Part shown: positions 36,830 through 45,227 of the stretch, one piece after another
Numbering within the stretch: the first letter of the stretch is position 1
Layout: every line of letters begins with the position of its first letter
DNA from: Candidatus Kapaibacterium sp.
GTDB lineage: Bacteria; Bacteroidota; Ignavibacteria; Kapaibacteriales; Kapaibacteriaceae
Assembly (NCBI GenBank): GCA_022842685.1
Contig: JALHPC010000007.1
Coordinates: 25,457 to 89,456, forward strand
DNA: 64,000 bases
Direction of reading: 5' to 3'
Program-made: the position numbers and the translations under genes
Notes under the pieces: model-generated
Database searches by the model: none
The model's input: only the letters and a program-made list of their open reading frames with translations
What the model was told of the DNA's origin: nothing

Positions 36830-37339
36830 ATGCTACGGCTCGCCCTTCGGTATGCATTGGTGATGTCTATCCTGCTTCTGGTCGTCGCTGCTGCCGAAGC
36901 ACAGTGGGCATTCCATAGCAATGCCACGTCGCACATTCTCTCCGCCGTCGTCCTAACTACCCTCGCTGGTGGCGTCTGGCTTGGACGTGGAATTCGCATG
37001 CCCAGCCGCGGCCATGCAACCCCTGAACATACGCCCACAACGGCCATCGACGTTGACCAACATGTACCTTCAGCAGAAGCTCCGCTGGTTGTATCAGGCC
37101 TTAGCAGCCGTGAAACCCAGGTTCTTGCGCTTCTTACACAGGGCCATACCAATGCACAGATAGCCGACGCGCTCTTCGTTTCAACGAATACCGTAAAAAC
37201 GCACGTGGCCAACATCTACTCCAAGTTGGGTGTCTCCAATCGTGCGCAGGCAGCCCAATATGCTGCTCGACTAGCTGCATCCAACGTCCACAACAGCAGC
37301 AATCCGCCATCTTCACGAGGCGAATCACCCCACGAATGA
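36830..37339 (+). CDS. Membrane-anchored LuxR-type HTH regulator
   Basis: About 169 residues from the ATG at 36830. The N-terminus holds two short hydrophobic segments (ALRYALVMSILLLVVAAAEA; SHILSAVVLTTLAGGVWLG), followed by a linker and a C-terminal LuxR/GerE helix-turn-helix: LSSRETQVLALLTQGHTNAQIADALFVSTNTVKTHVANIYSKLGVSNRAQ. There is no receiver domain. It is followed 83 bases later by a DUF4199 membrane protein, a pairing I have seen in Bacteroidetes-like genomes. The longer ORF start at 36695 overlaps the divergent TonB gene and is rejected. Confidence 0.8.
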   Translation: MLRLALRYALVMSILLLVVAAAEAQWAFHSNATSHILSAVVLTTLAGGVWLGRGIRMPSRGHATPEHTPTTAIDVDQHVPSAEAPLVVSGLSSRETQVLALLTQGHTNAQIADALFVSTNTVKTHVANIYSKLGVSNRAQAAQYAARLAASNVHNSSNPPSSRGESPHE

Positions 37340-37345
37340 CCCAAA

Positions 37346-37363
37346 ATCACCCATTTGGGTGAT
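37346..37363. promoter_or_regulatory. 18-bp palindrome between LuxR and DUF4199 genes
   Basis: ATCACCCATTTGGGTGAT is an 8+8 inverted repeat with a 2-base centre, seven bases after the LuxR stop codon and 60 bases before the DUF4199 start. It could be an operator for the adjacent regulator or a hairpin that attenuates readthrough. No T-run follows. Confidence 0.4.
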
Positions 37364-37422
37364 GCATGAAGCCCCCAAATGTGCGTTGTTTGCGGTGTTT
37401 CCATCACATCCCTCAAACCCAC

Positions 37423-37947
37423 ATGAATCGCTTCATCCTTCGTTACGGCTTCCTTGCAGGCGGCATCGTTATGGCCAGCGGCCTCACCCTTTGGCCGTTT
37501 ACCGCCAACCCCGCCGAAGCTGGTGTTCTTGGCATGGTCATTGGCTTCGCCTTCATGAGCGTCGCTATGTCCTTCGTCTTCTTCGGCGTACGTGCCTATC
37601 GCACTTCGCTAGGGGGCACCGTCACATTTCTTGCGGCGTTACGCTGCGGCCTTGCCATTGCTGGCATCGCTTCGCTCATATATGTGCTGGCATGGGAGGT
37701 CGCCCACGCCAACCTCTTCCCAGATTTCGCCCAGAACTATGGCAAGGTCATGATTCGTGACTTCGAGGCCACCTTGCCATCAGCCGAAGCGCTGGCCGCT
37801 AAACAGGCAGAGGTCGCCGAGTTCGTTTCGTCCTACAAGCTATGGTACGTCCGCATGGGCTACACACTTATGGAAATTGCTCCGGTTGGTATTCTGGCAA
37901 GCGTGCTGGCCGCAGCGTTCCTGCGCAAGAACGCACGAACGGAATAA
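37423..37947 (+). CDS. DUF4199 membrane protein
   Basis: 174 residues from ATG 37423 (MNRFILRYGFLAGGIVMASG). Four hydrophobic helices are visible, with the family pattern FAFMSVAMSFVFFGVRAYRTSLGG, then SLIYVLAWEVAHANLFPDFAQNYG and YTLMEIAPVGILASVLAAAFLRK. The family is widespread in Bacteroidetes-related bacteria and has no assigned function. It follows the membrane LuxR gene in the same orientation. Confidence 0.82.
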   Translation: MNRFILRYGFLAGGIVMASGLTLWPFTANPAEAGVLGMVIGFAFMSVAMSFVFFGVRAYRTSLGGTVTFLAALRCGLAIAGIASLIYVLAWEVAHANLFPDFAQNYGKVMIRDFEATLPSAEALAAKQAEVAEFVSSYKLWYVRMGYTLMEIAPVGILASVLAAAFLRKNARTE

Positions 37948-37956
37948 CCAAGGCAA

Positions 37957-38577
37957 TCAACTAATCGCAAACCGCCGGCCGGCTCGCGTCAACCCGATGG
38001 TGCCAATCACCGACGGTCCTATCCACAGTATCCACTGGAATTGGGGCAGACTGATGTTCACCACAAGAAACGCCGTCCATGCCGCTATAAGCGCTCCGCC
38101 CATCAGGCCCAGGTGACGCGAAATCACGAGTTTCTTAGGCAACGGTCCGCTGCGTAAACGCAACGCCACCCGAACGTCGGTTACGCCGATAAACACCATG
38201 CCCGCCGCAAAGAACAACGGCACAATGGTGCTTTCGTTCGACGTAGCCGCAATCACCGCCATGCCCATCGCCACAGCTATCAAGGCAATGGGTGCCATCA
38301 ACTGTACAACAGCATGCTCGGGCTTTGCTCGCAGTATCCGCCATCCGCTCCATGCCATGTAGCCCGAAAACAACCCTATCAGCAACAGGAAGGGGTTGGG
38401 CTTCATTATCGACATCAGTATGCCCGATATCGATGCCGCCAACATGGACCACACAAACAGCCGGCCATACATTTTATGCCGCTGGTCGCCCTTCTTCAAC
38501 ACGGCAATCGCCGTCCCTACACATAACGCCGCCGATCCACCCACTACGTGAATCGCTAACAAGGCCTGATACATCAT
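37957..38577 (-). CDS. Six-helix integral membrane protein (DUF2306-like)
   Basis: A 206-residue hydrophobic protein with about six transmembrane helices and the opening ALLAIHVVGGSAALCVGTAIAVLKKGDQRHKMYGRLFVW, in which conserved His and Gly residues match small cytochrome-b561-like/DUF2306-type proteins. A loop KKLVISRHLGLMGGALIAAW carries another helix-associated His. The function is unknown; the histidines might bind heme but this is only inference. Convergent with the DUF4199 gene. Confidence 0.65.
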   Translation of the reverse strand: MMYQALLAIHVVGGSAALCVGTAIAVLKKGDQRHKMYGRLFVWSMLAASISGILMSIMKPNPFLLLIGLFSGYMAWSGWRILRAKPEHAVVQLMAPIALIAVAMGMAVIAATSNESTIVPLFFAAGMVFIGVTDVRVALRLRSGPLPKKLVISRHLGLMGGALIAAWTAFLVVNISLPQFQWILWIGPSVIGTIGLTRAGRRFAIS

Positions 38578-38606
38578 ACAAATGCTCCTAGAATTTGGTG
38601 ATTCGC

Positions 38607-38627
38607 CGTTCGCTGTGAATGCGAACG
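38607..38627. promoter_or_regulatory. Inverted repeat in the gap upstream of the DUF2306-like gene
   Basis: CGTTCGC and GCGAACG flank a 7-base centre, 30 bases before the start codon at 38577. Could be an operator or a weak terminator for the LytTR gene that ends at 38701. Confidence 0.3.
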
Positions 38628-38700
38628 TACTTCTATCACCACCCCCATTACAAGCCGTTTGGGATGAATAGCACGCCCTGGTACCGTTTGGTTGTGTTTA

Positions 38701-39582
38701 CTATGCCGTAGGGGCTGTTTGGCCTCGCAATCGCTGTCCAACCTCTCGGCTTCGCGATCGCGCTACCGGTATGGAATCGATGCCCCCTATATGTAACGAA
38801 TATCCCTGTGCGTTGCCCGATACATGCTCTACACGACGCACGTTCACAATCACACTGCGGTGGCACCGCCAAAAGGTTGGTGGTAGCTGGCCCCGACTTT
38901 CAACAGATCGTAAACTGGTTCGAACAAGGTGGCGCGTTACCACGTCGCCACGCTTTACAACCACCTCAACATAGTTATCGGCCGACCATAAACAGCACAC
39001 GTCGTCGGCCGCGGCCTCTACCCCTACGCGGCCGTCGTCGTCGGTTATCACCACTAACGCTCCTTCTGTAAGGGGCACCGGTTGCACGATCTCGGCGTCG
39101 AGCCGCTCCGCGGCGGCCACATACTGCCGCTGATAACGACCCACCTGCGCCAACACAATGGCCGTCGATGGAAACAGGCCGATAGCCGCTGTAATTGCTA
39201 CAAATCCAAGTGCGAACGACGGCGTAATGGCAAAGCCAAAGTGCCATGCCGAATACAAGGCATTCCCCACGGCAATCAACAGAATCGTGAGCGCTGCCAT
39301 CGTAATCTCACGCCCTACCGTCCACCGGCGCTCGTCGAACCAGACCGGAAACACCATCGGCAGAACAACGCCCACCAACGTCATGGCCAACGCCGTTACC
39401 AGTCCATACGCCGCAAACGGCGCATACGTGCCCGAGGGCAACAGGTGCAACCCAAACGGGCGAAACACCAGTAGAAACAACATCACAAACACCGATGTAA
39501 GCCCCACGCGGCGCCACACCACGCCTGCGGTTTCGGGTCGCGGGAACGGACGTGATAACACGCTGTGAGTCTTGCCAATCAT
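38701..39582 (-). CDS. Membrane-bound LytTR-family transcriptional regulator
   Basis: About 293 residues from ATG 39582 (MIGKTHSVLSRPFPRPET); the longer ORF start adds 21 doubtful residues. Four hydrophobic helices occupy roughly the first half, followed by a C-terminal LytTR DNA-binding domain: CLWSADNYVEVVVKRGDVVTRHLVRTSLRSVESRG, FWRCHRSVIVNVRRVEHV and the final DSIPVARSRSREV. No receiver domain. Such proteins usually regulate envelope or neighbouring membrane genes. It is divergent from the DUF547 gene. Confidence 0.85.
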   Translation of the reverse strand: MIGKTHSVLSRPFPRPETAGVVWRRVGLTSVFVMLFLLVFRPFGLHLLPSGTYAPFAAYGLVTALAMTLVGVVLPMVFPVWFDERRWTVGREITMAALTILLIAVGNALYSAWHFGFAITPSFALGFVAITAAIGLFPSTAIVLAQVGRYQRQYVAAAERLDAEIVQPVPLTEGALVVITDDDGRVGVEAAADDVCCLWSADNYVEVVVKRGDVVTRHLVRTSLRSVESRGQLPPTFWRCHRSVIVNVRRVEHVSGNAQGYSLHIGGIDSIPVARSRSREVGQRLRGQTAPTA

Positions 39583-39703
39583 GGTGCAAAAATGCCTCTC
39601 CGGGTGCAACCGATCGCCAATCTTACCCCAGATGGTCTTAGCCAAGTACTTCTGTAACCTATGCTATTCTTGCAGGTCACTCCGGTCATCACCAAAAAAA
39701 ACT

Positions 39704-40462
39704 ATGCAATACCTCGCGACAATCCTAGCTAGCGGCCTTCTAGCGTTGCTGGCTTTCACCCCTACCCACGCCTCAGACGCCTTGTTTACCGAGCTGCTTC
39801 GCGCCCATGTTTCCAACGGCGCTGTTCACTATGCTGCTCTTAAGGCCGACCCACGTCTGAACGCCGTTATCGCCTACTACTCATCCGTCGACCACGCCAA
39901 ACTTACCGGCAACGCTCGTATGGCGTTCTTCATCAACGTCTATAACGCCGTTACCCTCAAGGTTGTCTGCGACAACCTCCCACTCAAAAGCATCCGCGAT
40001 ATCGGCGCCTCTCCTTCCAAAGGGGCATCGACCGACGTGTGGGATAAACCGCTGGCAAACCTAAAAGGCCAAAGCATGAGCCTGAACGATATCGAACACA
40101 AGATCCTGCGTCCCATGGCCGATCCACGTATTCACTTTGCATTGGTCTGCGCCGCAAAAAGCTGCCCCCCTCTTCGGGCCGAGGCCTACCTTCCCGATCG
40201 GCTTGATCGCCAGTTAAACGAACAGGGAAAACTGTTTCTCGCGAATCGTCAGTGGAACACCTTCGATGCTACCGAGAAGTCTGCAAAACTGTCCATGATT
40301 TTCTCATGGTTTGCTTCTGACTTTGGCCCAACGACGGCTGACGTGCTGCGAGCTCTTGCACCGTTCCTCCCAGCAGCACAAAGCGGAGACGTTTCGCGCA
40401 ATGCGGCGTCGTATACCGTCTCCTACCGCGACTACGACTGGGCGCTGAATGCTGCGCCGTGA
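39704..40462 (+). CDS. Exported DUF547 protein
   Basis: 252 residues from ATG 39704, which starts a signal peptide (MQYLATILASGLLALLAFTPTHAS). The DUF547 core is clear: RMAFFINVYNAVTLKVVCDNLP, VWDKPLANLKGQSMSLNDIEHKILRP, RIHFALVCAAKSCPPLRAEAY and LSMIFSWFASDFG. The conserved Cys in AAKSCPPL and the His residues resemble a papain-like arrangement proposed for the family, but activity is not established. Convergent with the following lipoprotein gene. Confidence 0.88.
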   Translation: MQYLATILASGLLALLAFTPTHASDALFTELLRAHVSNGAVHYAALKADPRLNAVIAYYSSVDHAKLTGNARMAFFINVYNAVTLKVVCDNLPLKSIRDIGASPSKGASTDVWDKPLANLKGQSMSLNDIEHKILRPMADPRIHFALVCAAKSCPPLRAEAYLPDRLDRQLNEQGKLFLANRQWNTFDATEKSAKLSMIFSWFASDFGPTTADVLRALAPFLPAAQSGDVSRNAASYTVSYRDYDWALNAAP

Positions 40463-40476
40463 CGGCTTGCCCTTTG

Positions 40477-41073
40477 CTAGAACTTTAGCGCTGTGCGAAA
40501 TCGGCCAAACTCTAAAAGCTCGATCGTTACGCTGCCTAATTTGGCCGATACAATGCCCGTAAGCAACACCGCCGGATTATACGTGCATTGCATAACGCGC
40601 AACTGACCGTTGAGCTTTACCTCGGTCTCTATCTCCGTGGTACCCTTAAATACTCCGCCTACTACCTGCACCATGCCTGCTGCTCTGCTGGCACCACGCT
40701 GACCAAGAATAATCTCTAATCCCTCGGCCCGCGAAATCTCGCCTAGCTCTCGGTCCGCAAGTAAAAACGTGTCCACACGCCGCTGCGTCGGCGTCATCCA
40801 CTCCCGCTGAATTTGCCAGCCGTCTATCGTCTCGGCTAACACGTCGTACGACGTTACAACCCGCGCCTCGCCTTGCTGTATGCTATACATTACGTACTGT
40901 CCGACTTCAATTGGCGCCGGACGCACAAAGTCGCCCTCGGGATAGGTTACGGCACTAAACCTGCGGCCCTGTTCCTGTATTTCCTCTGCATACGGCCTAT
41001 GCGGAACCGAGGAGCATGCACTACACATGAACCCCAACACAAATAGCGTACTCGCCCACGGTGTGTTTGGCAT
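40477..41073 (-). CDS. Predicted lipoprotein, unknown function
   Basis: 198 residues with a hydrophobic start and a cysteine-rich lipobox region (FVLGFMCSACSSVPHRP); Cys20 is the most likely lipidated residue. The mature part contains beta-like sequence (EVGQYVMYSIQQGEARVVTSYDVLAE) and a conserved-looking YNPAVLLTG near the end. I do not recognise a family. It is a single gene flanked by a convergent DUF547 gene and, upstream, by the metalloprotease gene's stop 83 bases away. Confidence 0.65.
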   Translation of the reverse strand: MPNTPWASTLFVLGFMCSACSSVPHRPYAEEIQEQGRRFSAVTYPEGDFVRPAPIEVGQYVMYSIQQGEARVVTSYDVLAETIDGWQIQREWMTPTQRRVDTFLLADRELGEISRAEGLEIILGQRGASRAAGMVQVVGGVFKGTTEIETEVKLNGQLRVMQCTYNPAVLLTGIVSAKLGSVTIELLEFGRFRTALKF

Positions 41074-41156
41074 TCCGCAATACTACGGAGTTGCAGACAA
41101 AGCAACAGGGCTCCGCTGTTCCGTTTTTGCAATTGTATTACAGCCCACGCACTCGA

Positions 41157-44100
41157 TTATTGCACCGATATGACGGTTCGCAACCTCGTGTTTCCAGCGC
41201 ATTCGGCACTTACAGCAATTACGCCACGCACTGCTGCCGGCACGTCGACCGCTACGCCCGTAAACTGCACTGTATGCACTAGCCGGCCCTGAACATCGAA
41301 GAAGCTCAGCACGCAGGCGTCAACCCCCTGAACCGTCACCGTATTCGTTGCACCAGAATACACGATCCGCGCCGCTTGCGTTGTACCATCTTGCACCGAT
41401 ACGCCGTCATCCAGCCATGCGCGCAGCGGTATCGTAGTTTCGGCCGAACACGAGTCTACCGTAAACGCAATGCTGCCAAGCACTTCGCCATTGGCCGTGG
41501 TTGGCAATGGCTTAAACGCAACGCTGGCCACCGTAGCCCGCCCGCCACGTAACCGTGCCCGCAACAGGTCGGTCACTTCGAACGGGCCGGTCACAGCAAC
41601 GGTGGTAATCTCGACTTGTTCAAGCCCAGTCGACATCGCCGGTATCACACTCAACGACCGCTGTACTACCGGTGCCCCCTTCCGTATCACGCCAAAATCT
41701 AGAATGCTTGGTACAGAAAGTTCGTATGGGGCAACGGAAACACTCACGGGAATAGCTGCCGAGCCCTCGCAGCCAACCGAGGTGTACTCTGCGCGAATGG
41801 CCGGAATAGACATAAGGGCCTTACGAATACCAAACAGGCGCACTGGGATGGCAACTGTTCCACGACCCGCCACGGAAATTGGATAGGCGGCCGCTATGGA
41901 GTCGACGCCTTCGGCGCGCAACTGCGATATAGTAACGGCAATCGGCGAGCCGTTGCGAAGACGCAGAACAGCCGTCCTGTTGGCACCATCGGAACAGGCC
42001 GAAATAACACCAAGGTCGACACCGCCTACTGGATCGGCAACAAGCGTTCCGCGGCGACCTTCCACGGGAAGCTGATACACCCAGCCGCAACGAACATCAC
42101 GAATGTTCAGCGTGTCTCGAACTTCCATGTCGATGGGTAAACGCACCTGAATGCGCATGGACCGCTGCTCGCCAGGCGCCACCACAAAGGGATTCTCGCT
42201 GCCTTCAATGACTGCCTGCGCATAGGTGGCGTCAATCGACGTGAGCATCGCTGTGTCGGAACCGCTGTTGCGTACGCTTACATTCATGCTGGCATAGTCG
42301 ATACATGCCGCAATTTCTGGAACGGTCACCCTAGGGGGTACAAACTGCACCTGTGTAGCGCGAACACGAACAAACACTTCGGTGGTATCGGTGCACAAGT
42401 TTTTATCCGTTACCACACATCGAATCAAACTGTTTTCGGCTATAGGAAATCGCAAGGTCGTCTCAATCACGTCGGCGTCCTGGCCATTTACCCACCATTC
42501 CATGCTAAACGGCGGTGTTCCGCGGCGCGGATCGGCCTGAATGGTCACGCTGTCGCCAACACAGGCAACACTCGGCGCCTGCAGGGTATTGACAGGTTTG
42601 TTAAACGTGGTAACAGCCGACTGTACAAACGTCGAGCAGTCTTGGGCGTCACGCACGCGAACCACGATGTCCAACGAGTCGGACGTGACAAACGTATTCA
42701 TTGCCGAGGCAATGCCAGTGGTTACACCATTGACAATCCAGGTGTACCGATACGAACCCGTACCTCCTGTTGCATTCACGACAAGGGTAACCGGCTCGCC
42801 CGGACATGTCCGCTGCGGCGGCGTAATGGCCGCAGTAAGTGGAAGGGGCGACGTAGTGATGCTAACCGAATCGATGGCCAGCGAGTTGGTGGCATCTCTC
42901 ACCGTTACGCGATAGGTTCCTGTTGCGGTAACAACAGCGCGAGGGTTGGGACCGGTGGCGTCGATGACGTTCGGCCCCGACCACGTTACAACAATGGGTG
43001 CGGTACCGCCACCAATTGTTGCCGTAAGCCGAATGGTGTCGCCATGGCACACGGTGGTATCGGCACGGGCATCAACGGTTAGCGACGAGATAAGCTCGCG
43101 ACAGGCGGCAGCGTTGATGCGCGTAGATAGGAGCGCCGAGACTCGAGGATGAAACTCCAAGCTGGTGCCCCGGTTGGTTAGGTGGCAGTAGCTCATGATG
43201 GTGCCAAGTACTGGCTTGGTGCCGGTATAGCAGTTGCCATTTTCGGCGGCAACACAGGAGTCGATAGGCGGCGCCCATGTACAAGAGTGTGTGTGGAGCG
43301 AGCCAACGTTGTGCCCTAGCTCGTGCGCCATTACGTCGGTATCCCACACGTATCCAGTAGCTGGATAATTCACGTTGTTATTGAGGCCTACCACGGCATA
43401 GCCGTTTTGCTTGCTGCATAGCACATTCACATAGGCAACGCCACCAATGTTGTTCACGCCACTAAGCAATACAGCCACGGCGCGGTCGATGTTGGCATGA
43501 AGAGTCCGCCAGCGGTCACGAAACTGCGTAAGCATGCCTCCTGAATTGGTCGATGTATATGGGTCTACCACCGTCCACAATTCAAACTGCTTTACCCGAA
43601 GCTTAGCGTCTACATCGCGGAAGAAAATGTCGCTCGACGCTGCCGTCACGGCTTCGGCATAGGCCGCCGCCTTGGCAGCATTTTGGCCGTGGTCTAGGAA
43701 CATATCGTAGTCGCCTTCAATCGCCAAGGCCAGGGTACGTATCAGACGCTGTTGTTGGTCGGCGCCCCCTTTCTTCCCTTGCTGGATAGGGGGCATCGGT
43801 GCAATTGGTGGCTGATCTTTGATGTCCTCCTGGCCACACGTCCACGGCGTAGGATGCTGGGCGGTCTCGGCAGCGAATGCTATCGACGTACCAGCTACAC
43901 GGTCAAACGGCTGCACATAAAGCTGGCGCCCGTTCATGGTAACAATGCCATACACTTGGTCGGGAAGTACAGCCAACACCACGCGGCTATTAGCAATACC
44001 GTCCACGCGACCGCTCAGCAAGAGCTGCTTCTGAGGAACAAAGCGTACAGGTCCGTTGGCCGTTATGAGATTCACGACAGTGGCATCGTCGAACACCTCG

Positions 44101-44348
44101 AAACGGTTCACCAGAACGCGAACCTCTGTGCCGGGTAACGGCAGCTCAATCCGCTGTTGCGCAGATTCAGGAGCCGAAAGGGCCTGAGAAAACGCAGAAG
44201 GGTTTACGGCCAAAACGGCCGACTTGAGCGAACCTTCGTTGTTGGCCGAGGGAACAGATACGAACAGCCGTTCTTGTGCTAACGCACCTGATACAACAAG
44301 GGCATAACTCACGACAAACGCACAGAGGCAACGAGACGCAAGACGCAT
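41157..44348 (-). CDS. Secreted reprolysin-like zinc metalloprotease with T9SS sorting domain
   Basis: About 1063 residues from ATG 44348 (MRLASRCLCAFVVSYALVVSGALAQ). The catalytic domain contains VMAHELGHNVGSLHTHSC, a perfect HExxHxxGxxH metzincin motif, and the Met-turn GTIMSYCHL, as in M12B/reprolysin-like bacterial enzymes. An N-terminal propeptide-like region precedes it. After it come two or three Ig/PKD-like repeats (ADTTVCHGDTIRLTATIGGGTAPIVVTWSG), ASH-like domains, and a weak Por tail (LSFFDVQGRLVHTVQFTG). It is probably secreted and surface-linked; substrate unknown. Confidence 0.88.
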   Translation of the reverse strand: MRLASRCLCAFVVSYALVVSGALAQERLFVSVPSANNEGSLKSAVLAVNPSAFSQALSAPESAQQRIELPLPGTEVRVLVNRFEVFDDATVVNLITANGPVRFVPQKQLLLSGRVDGIANSRVVLAVLPDQVYGIVTMNGRQLYVQPFDRVAGTSIAFAAETAQHPTPWTCGQEDIKDQPPIAPMPPIQQGKKGGADQQQRLIRTLALAIEGDYDMFLDHGQNAAKAAAYAEAVTAASSDIFFRDVDAKLRVKQFELWTVVDPYTSTNSGGMLTQFRDRWRTLHANIDRAVAVLLSGVNNIGGVAYVNVLCSKQNGYAVVGLNNNVNYPATGYVWDTDVMAHELGHNVGSLHTHSCTWAPPIDSCVAAENGNCYTGTKPVLGTIMSYCHLTNRGTSLEFHPRVSALLSTRINAAACRELISSLTVDARADTTVCHGDTIRLTATIGGGTAPIVVTWSGPNVIDATGPNPRAVVTATGTYRVTVRDATNSLAIDSVSITTSPLPLTAAITPPQRTCPGEPVTLVVNATGGTGSYRYTWIVNGVTTGIASAMNTFVTSDSLDIVVRVRDAQDCSTFVQSAVTTFNKPVNTLQAPSVACVGDSVTIQADPRRGTPPFSMEWWVNGQDADVIETTLRFPIAENSLIRCVVTDKNLCTDTTEVFVRVRATQVQFVPPRVTVPEIAACIDYASMNVSVRNSGSDTAMLTSIDATYAQAVIEGSENPFVVAPGEQRSMRIQVRLPIDMEVRDTLNIRDVRCGWVYQLPVEGRRGTLVADPVGGVDLGVISACSDGANRTAVLRLRNGSPIAVTISQLRAEGVDSIAAAYPISVAGRGTVAIPVRLFGIRKALMSIPAIRAEYTSVGCEGSAAIPVSVSVAPYELSVPSILDFGVIRKGAPVVQRSLSVIPAMSTGLEQVEITTVAVTGPFEVTDLLRARLRGGRATVASVAFKPLPTTANGEVLGSIAFTVDSCSAETTIPLRAWLDDGVSVQDGTTQAARIVYSGATNTVTVQGVDACVLSFFDVQGRLVHTVQFTGVAVDVPAAVRGVIAVSAECAGNTRLRTVISVQ

Positions 44349-44433
44349 GGGCGGATCCTTTCGGAAAACTACTGGCGGCAAATGCCGCGGCAACACGGAA
44401 TCTAGCAAAAAGATTCACGTAATCACCCGCACG

Positions 44434-44470
44434 TTGTTTGCATGGGACATTGCATGTGACGCTACGCGCT
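44434..44470. repeat. Degenerate copy of the GGGAC-linked repeat
   Basis: TTTGCAT-GGGAC-ATTGCAT-GTGAC-GCTACGCGC reads like the minus-strand form of the 45.9 kb repeat (GGGAC linkers between ATTTGCAT and GCTTCGC words). It sits between the metalloprotease gene and the stop of the 210-aa gene. Confidence 0.55.
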
Positions 44471-45101
44471 AGAAGTTGAAGCCCACGTTAAGGCCGGGCT
44501 CGGGAAAAATGAACTTCGACCACTTGTCATCAAGTTGCTTGAAGCCGTTGGGCAGTTCCGTGTGGTAGGCGCGGTGCGTTACACATATCGATGGCTGGAA
44601 GAAGAACATGTCGTCGAAGAGCTTTATGTGATATCCAACACGATACGAGTTGAAAAGTTGAAAGCCCTCGTCAATGGTAACGCCATTGTCGTTTGCAAAC
44701 ACCTGATACGTGGGCATCACGTCCAACTGGGCGTAAAATCCATCCCACACAAAGCGCTGGTACGACAGCGTTACGCCATATTCGCGAACATATCCTGGGA
44801 ATCGCTCTTCGGGTTTTTTGTAGGCATCGTTCAAGAACGGATGAATGCCATTGGGCCAGGCATATTTCCACGTCTTGGGCGAAACTCTTATGATGTCGCT
44901 GCCCGATAGACGATAGCCAATATCAACCTGCGCAAAATGCGGTGGGTTAACGTCTTCGAACAGATTACCGAAAATCACGAATAACGAGGTTCCCACAAAC
45001 CATCGCTTGTAGGTACTGTCCAACTCGGTGTATTGCGCCGTTAGATTTGTGCTTGTGGCCAGGGTGATAACAACTCCGACCATGATGATTCTGATGTTCA
45101 T
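44469..45101 (-). CDS. Exported hypothetical protein, small beta-barrel-like
   Basis: 210 residues with a signal peptide (MNIRIIMVGVVITLATSTNLTAQ) and beta-strand sequence ending in phenylalanine (EPGLNVGFNF), as expected for an outer-membrane barrel. Aromatic-rich strands (YVREYGVTLSYQRFVWDGFYAQLDV) alternate with loops. No named family recognised. Two inverted repeats, one touching the start codon, lie upstream, and the next gene upstream encodes a Crp/Fnr regulator. Confidence 0.65.
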   Translation of the reverse strand: MNIRIIMVGVVITLATSTNLTAQYTELDSTYKRWFVGTSLFVIFGNLFEDVNPPHFAQVDIGYRLSGSDIIRVSPKTWKYAWPNGIHPFLNDAYKKPEERFPGYVREYGVTLSYQRFVWDGFYAQLDVMPTYQVFANDNGVTIDEGFQLFNSYRVGYHIKLFDDMFFFQPSICVTHRAYHTELPNGFKQLDDKWSKFIFPEPGLNVGFNF

Positions 45102-45130
45102 GCAGTATCGTGATTGATGAATGATACTGC
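45102..45130. promoter_or_regulatory. 8-bp inverted repeat abutting the start codon of the 210-aa gene
   Basis: GCAGTATC and GATACTGC flank a 13-base centre immediately upstream of the ATG at 45101. As RNA it would form a hairpin covering the ribosome-binding region; as DNA it could be an operator. Confidence 0.4.
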
Positions 45131-45160
45131 GAAACTAGAGAGCACGAAACCCGACATTCG

Positions 45161-45174
45161 TTCACTTAAGTGAA
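45161..45174. promoter_or_regulatory. 14-bp perfect palindrome TTCACTTAAGTGAA
   Basis: A perfect palindrome 60 bases upstream of the 210-aa gene and 54 bases downstream of the Crp/Fnr stop codon. Its TCACTT-AAGTGA core loosely resembles Crp/Fnr half-sites, so it may be the operator of the adjacent regulator. Confidence 0.4.
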
Positions 45175-45227
45175 GAACGACCAACAGGTCAATCGTATCT
45201 GAATGTCATCCAGTTGGAACGTGCAAA

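Noticed and set aside
40463-40500. Short GC hairpin between DUF547 and lipoprotein genes
   Set aside because: Only a 4-bp stem (GCCG-TGA-CGGC); too weak to call a terminator.
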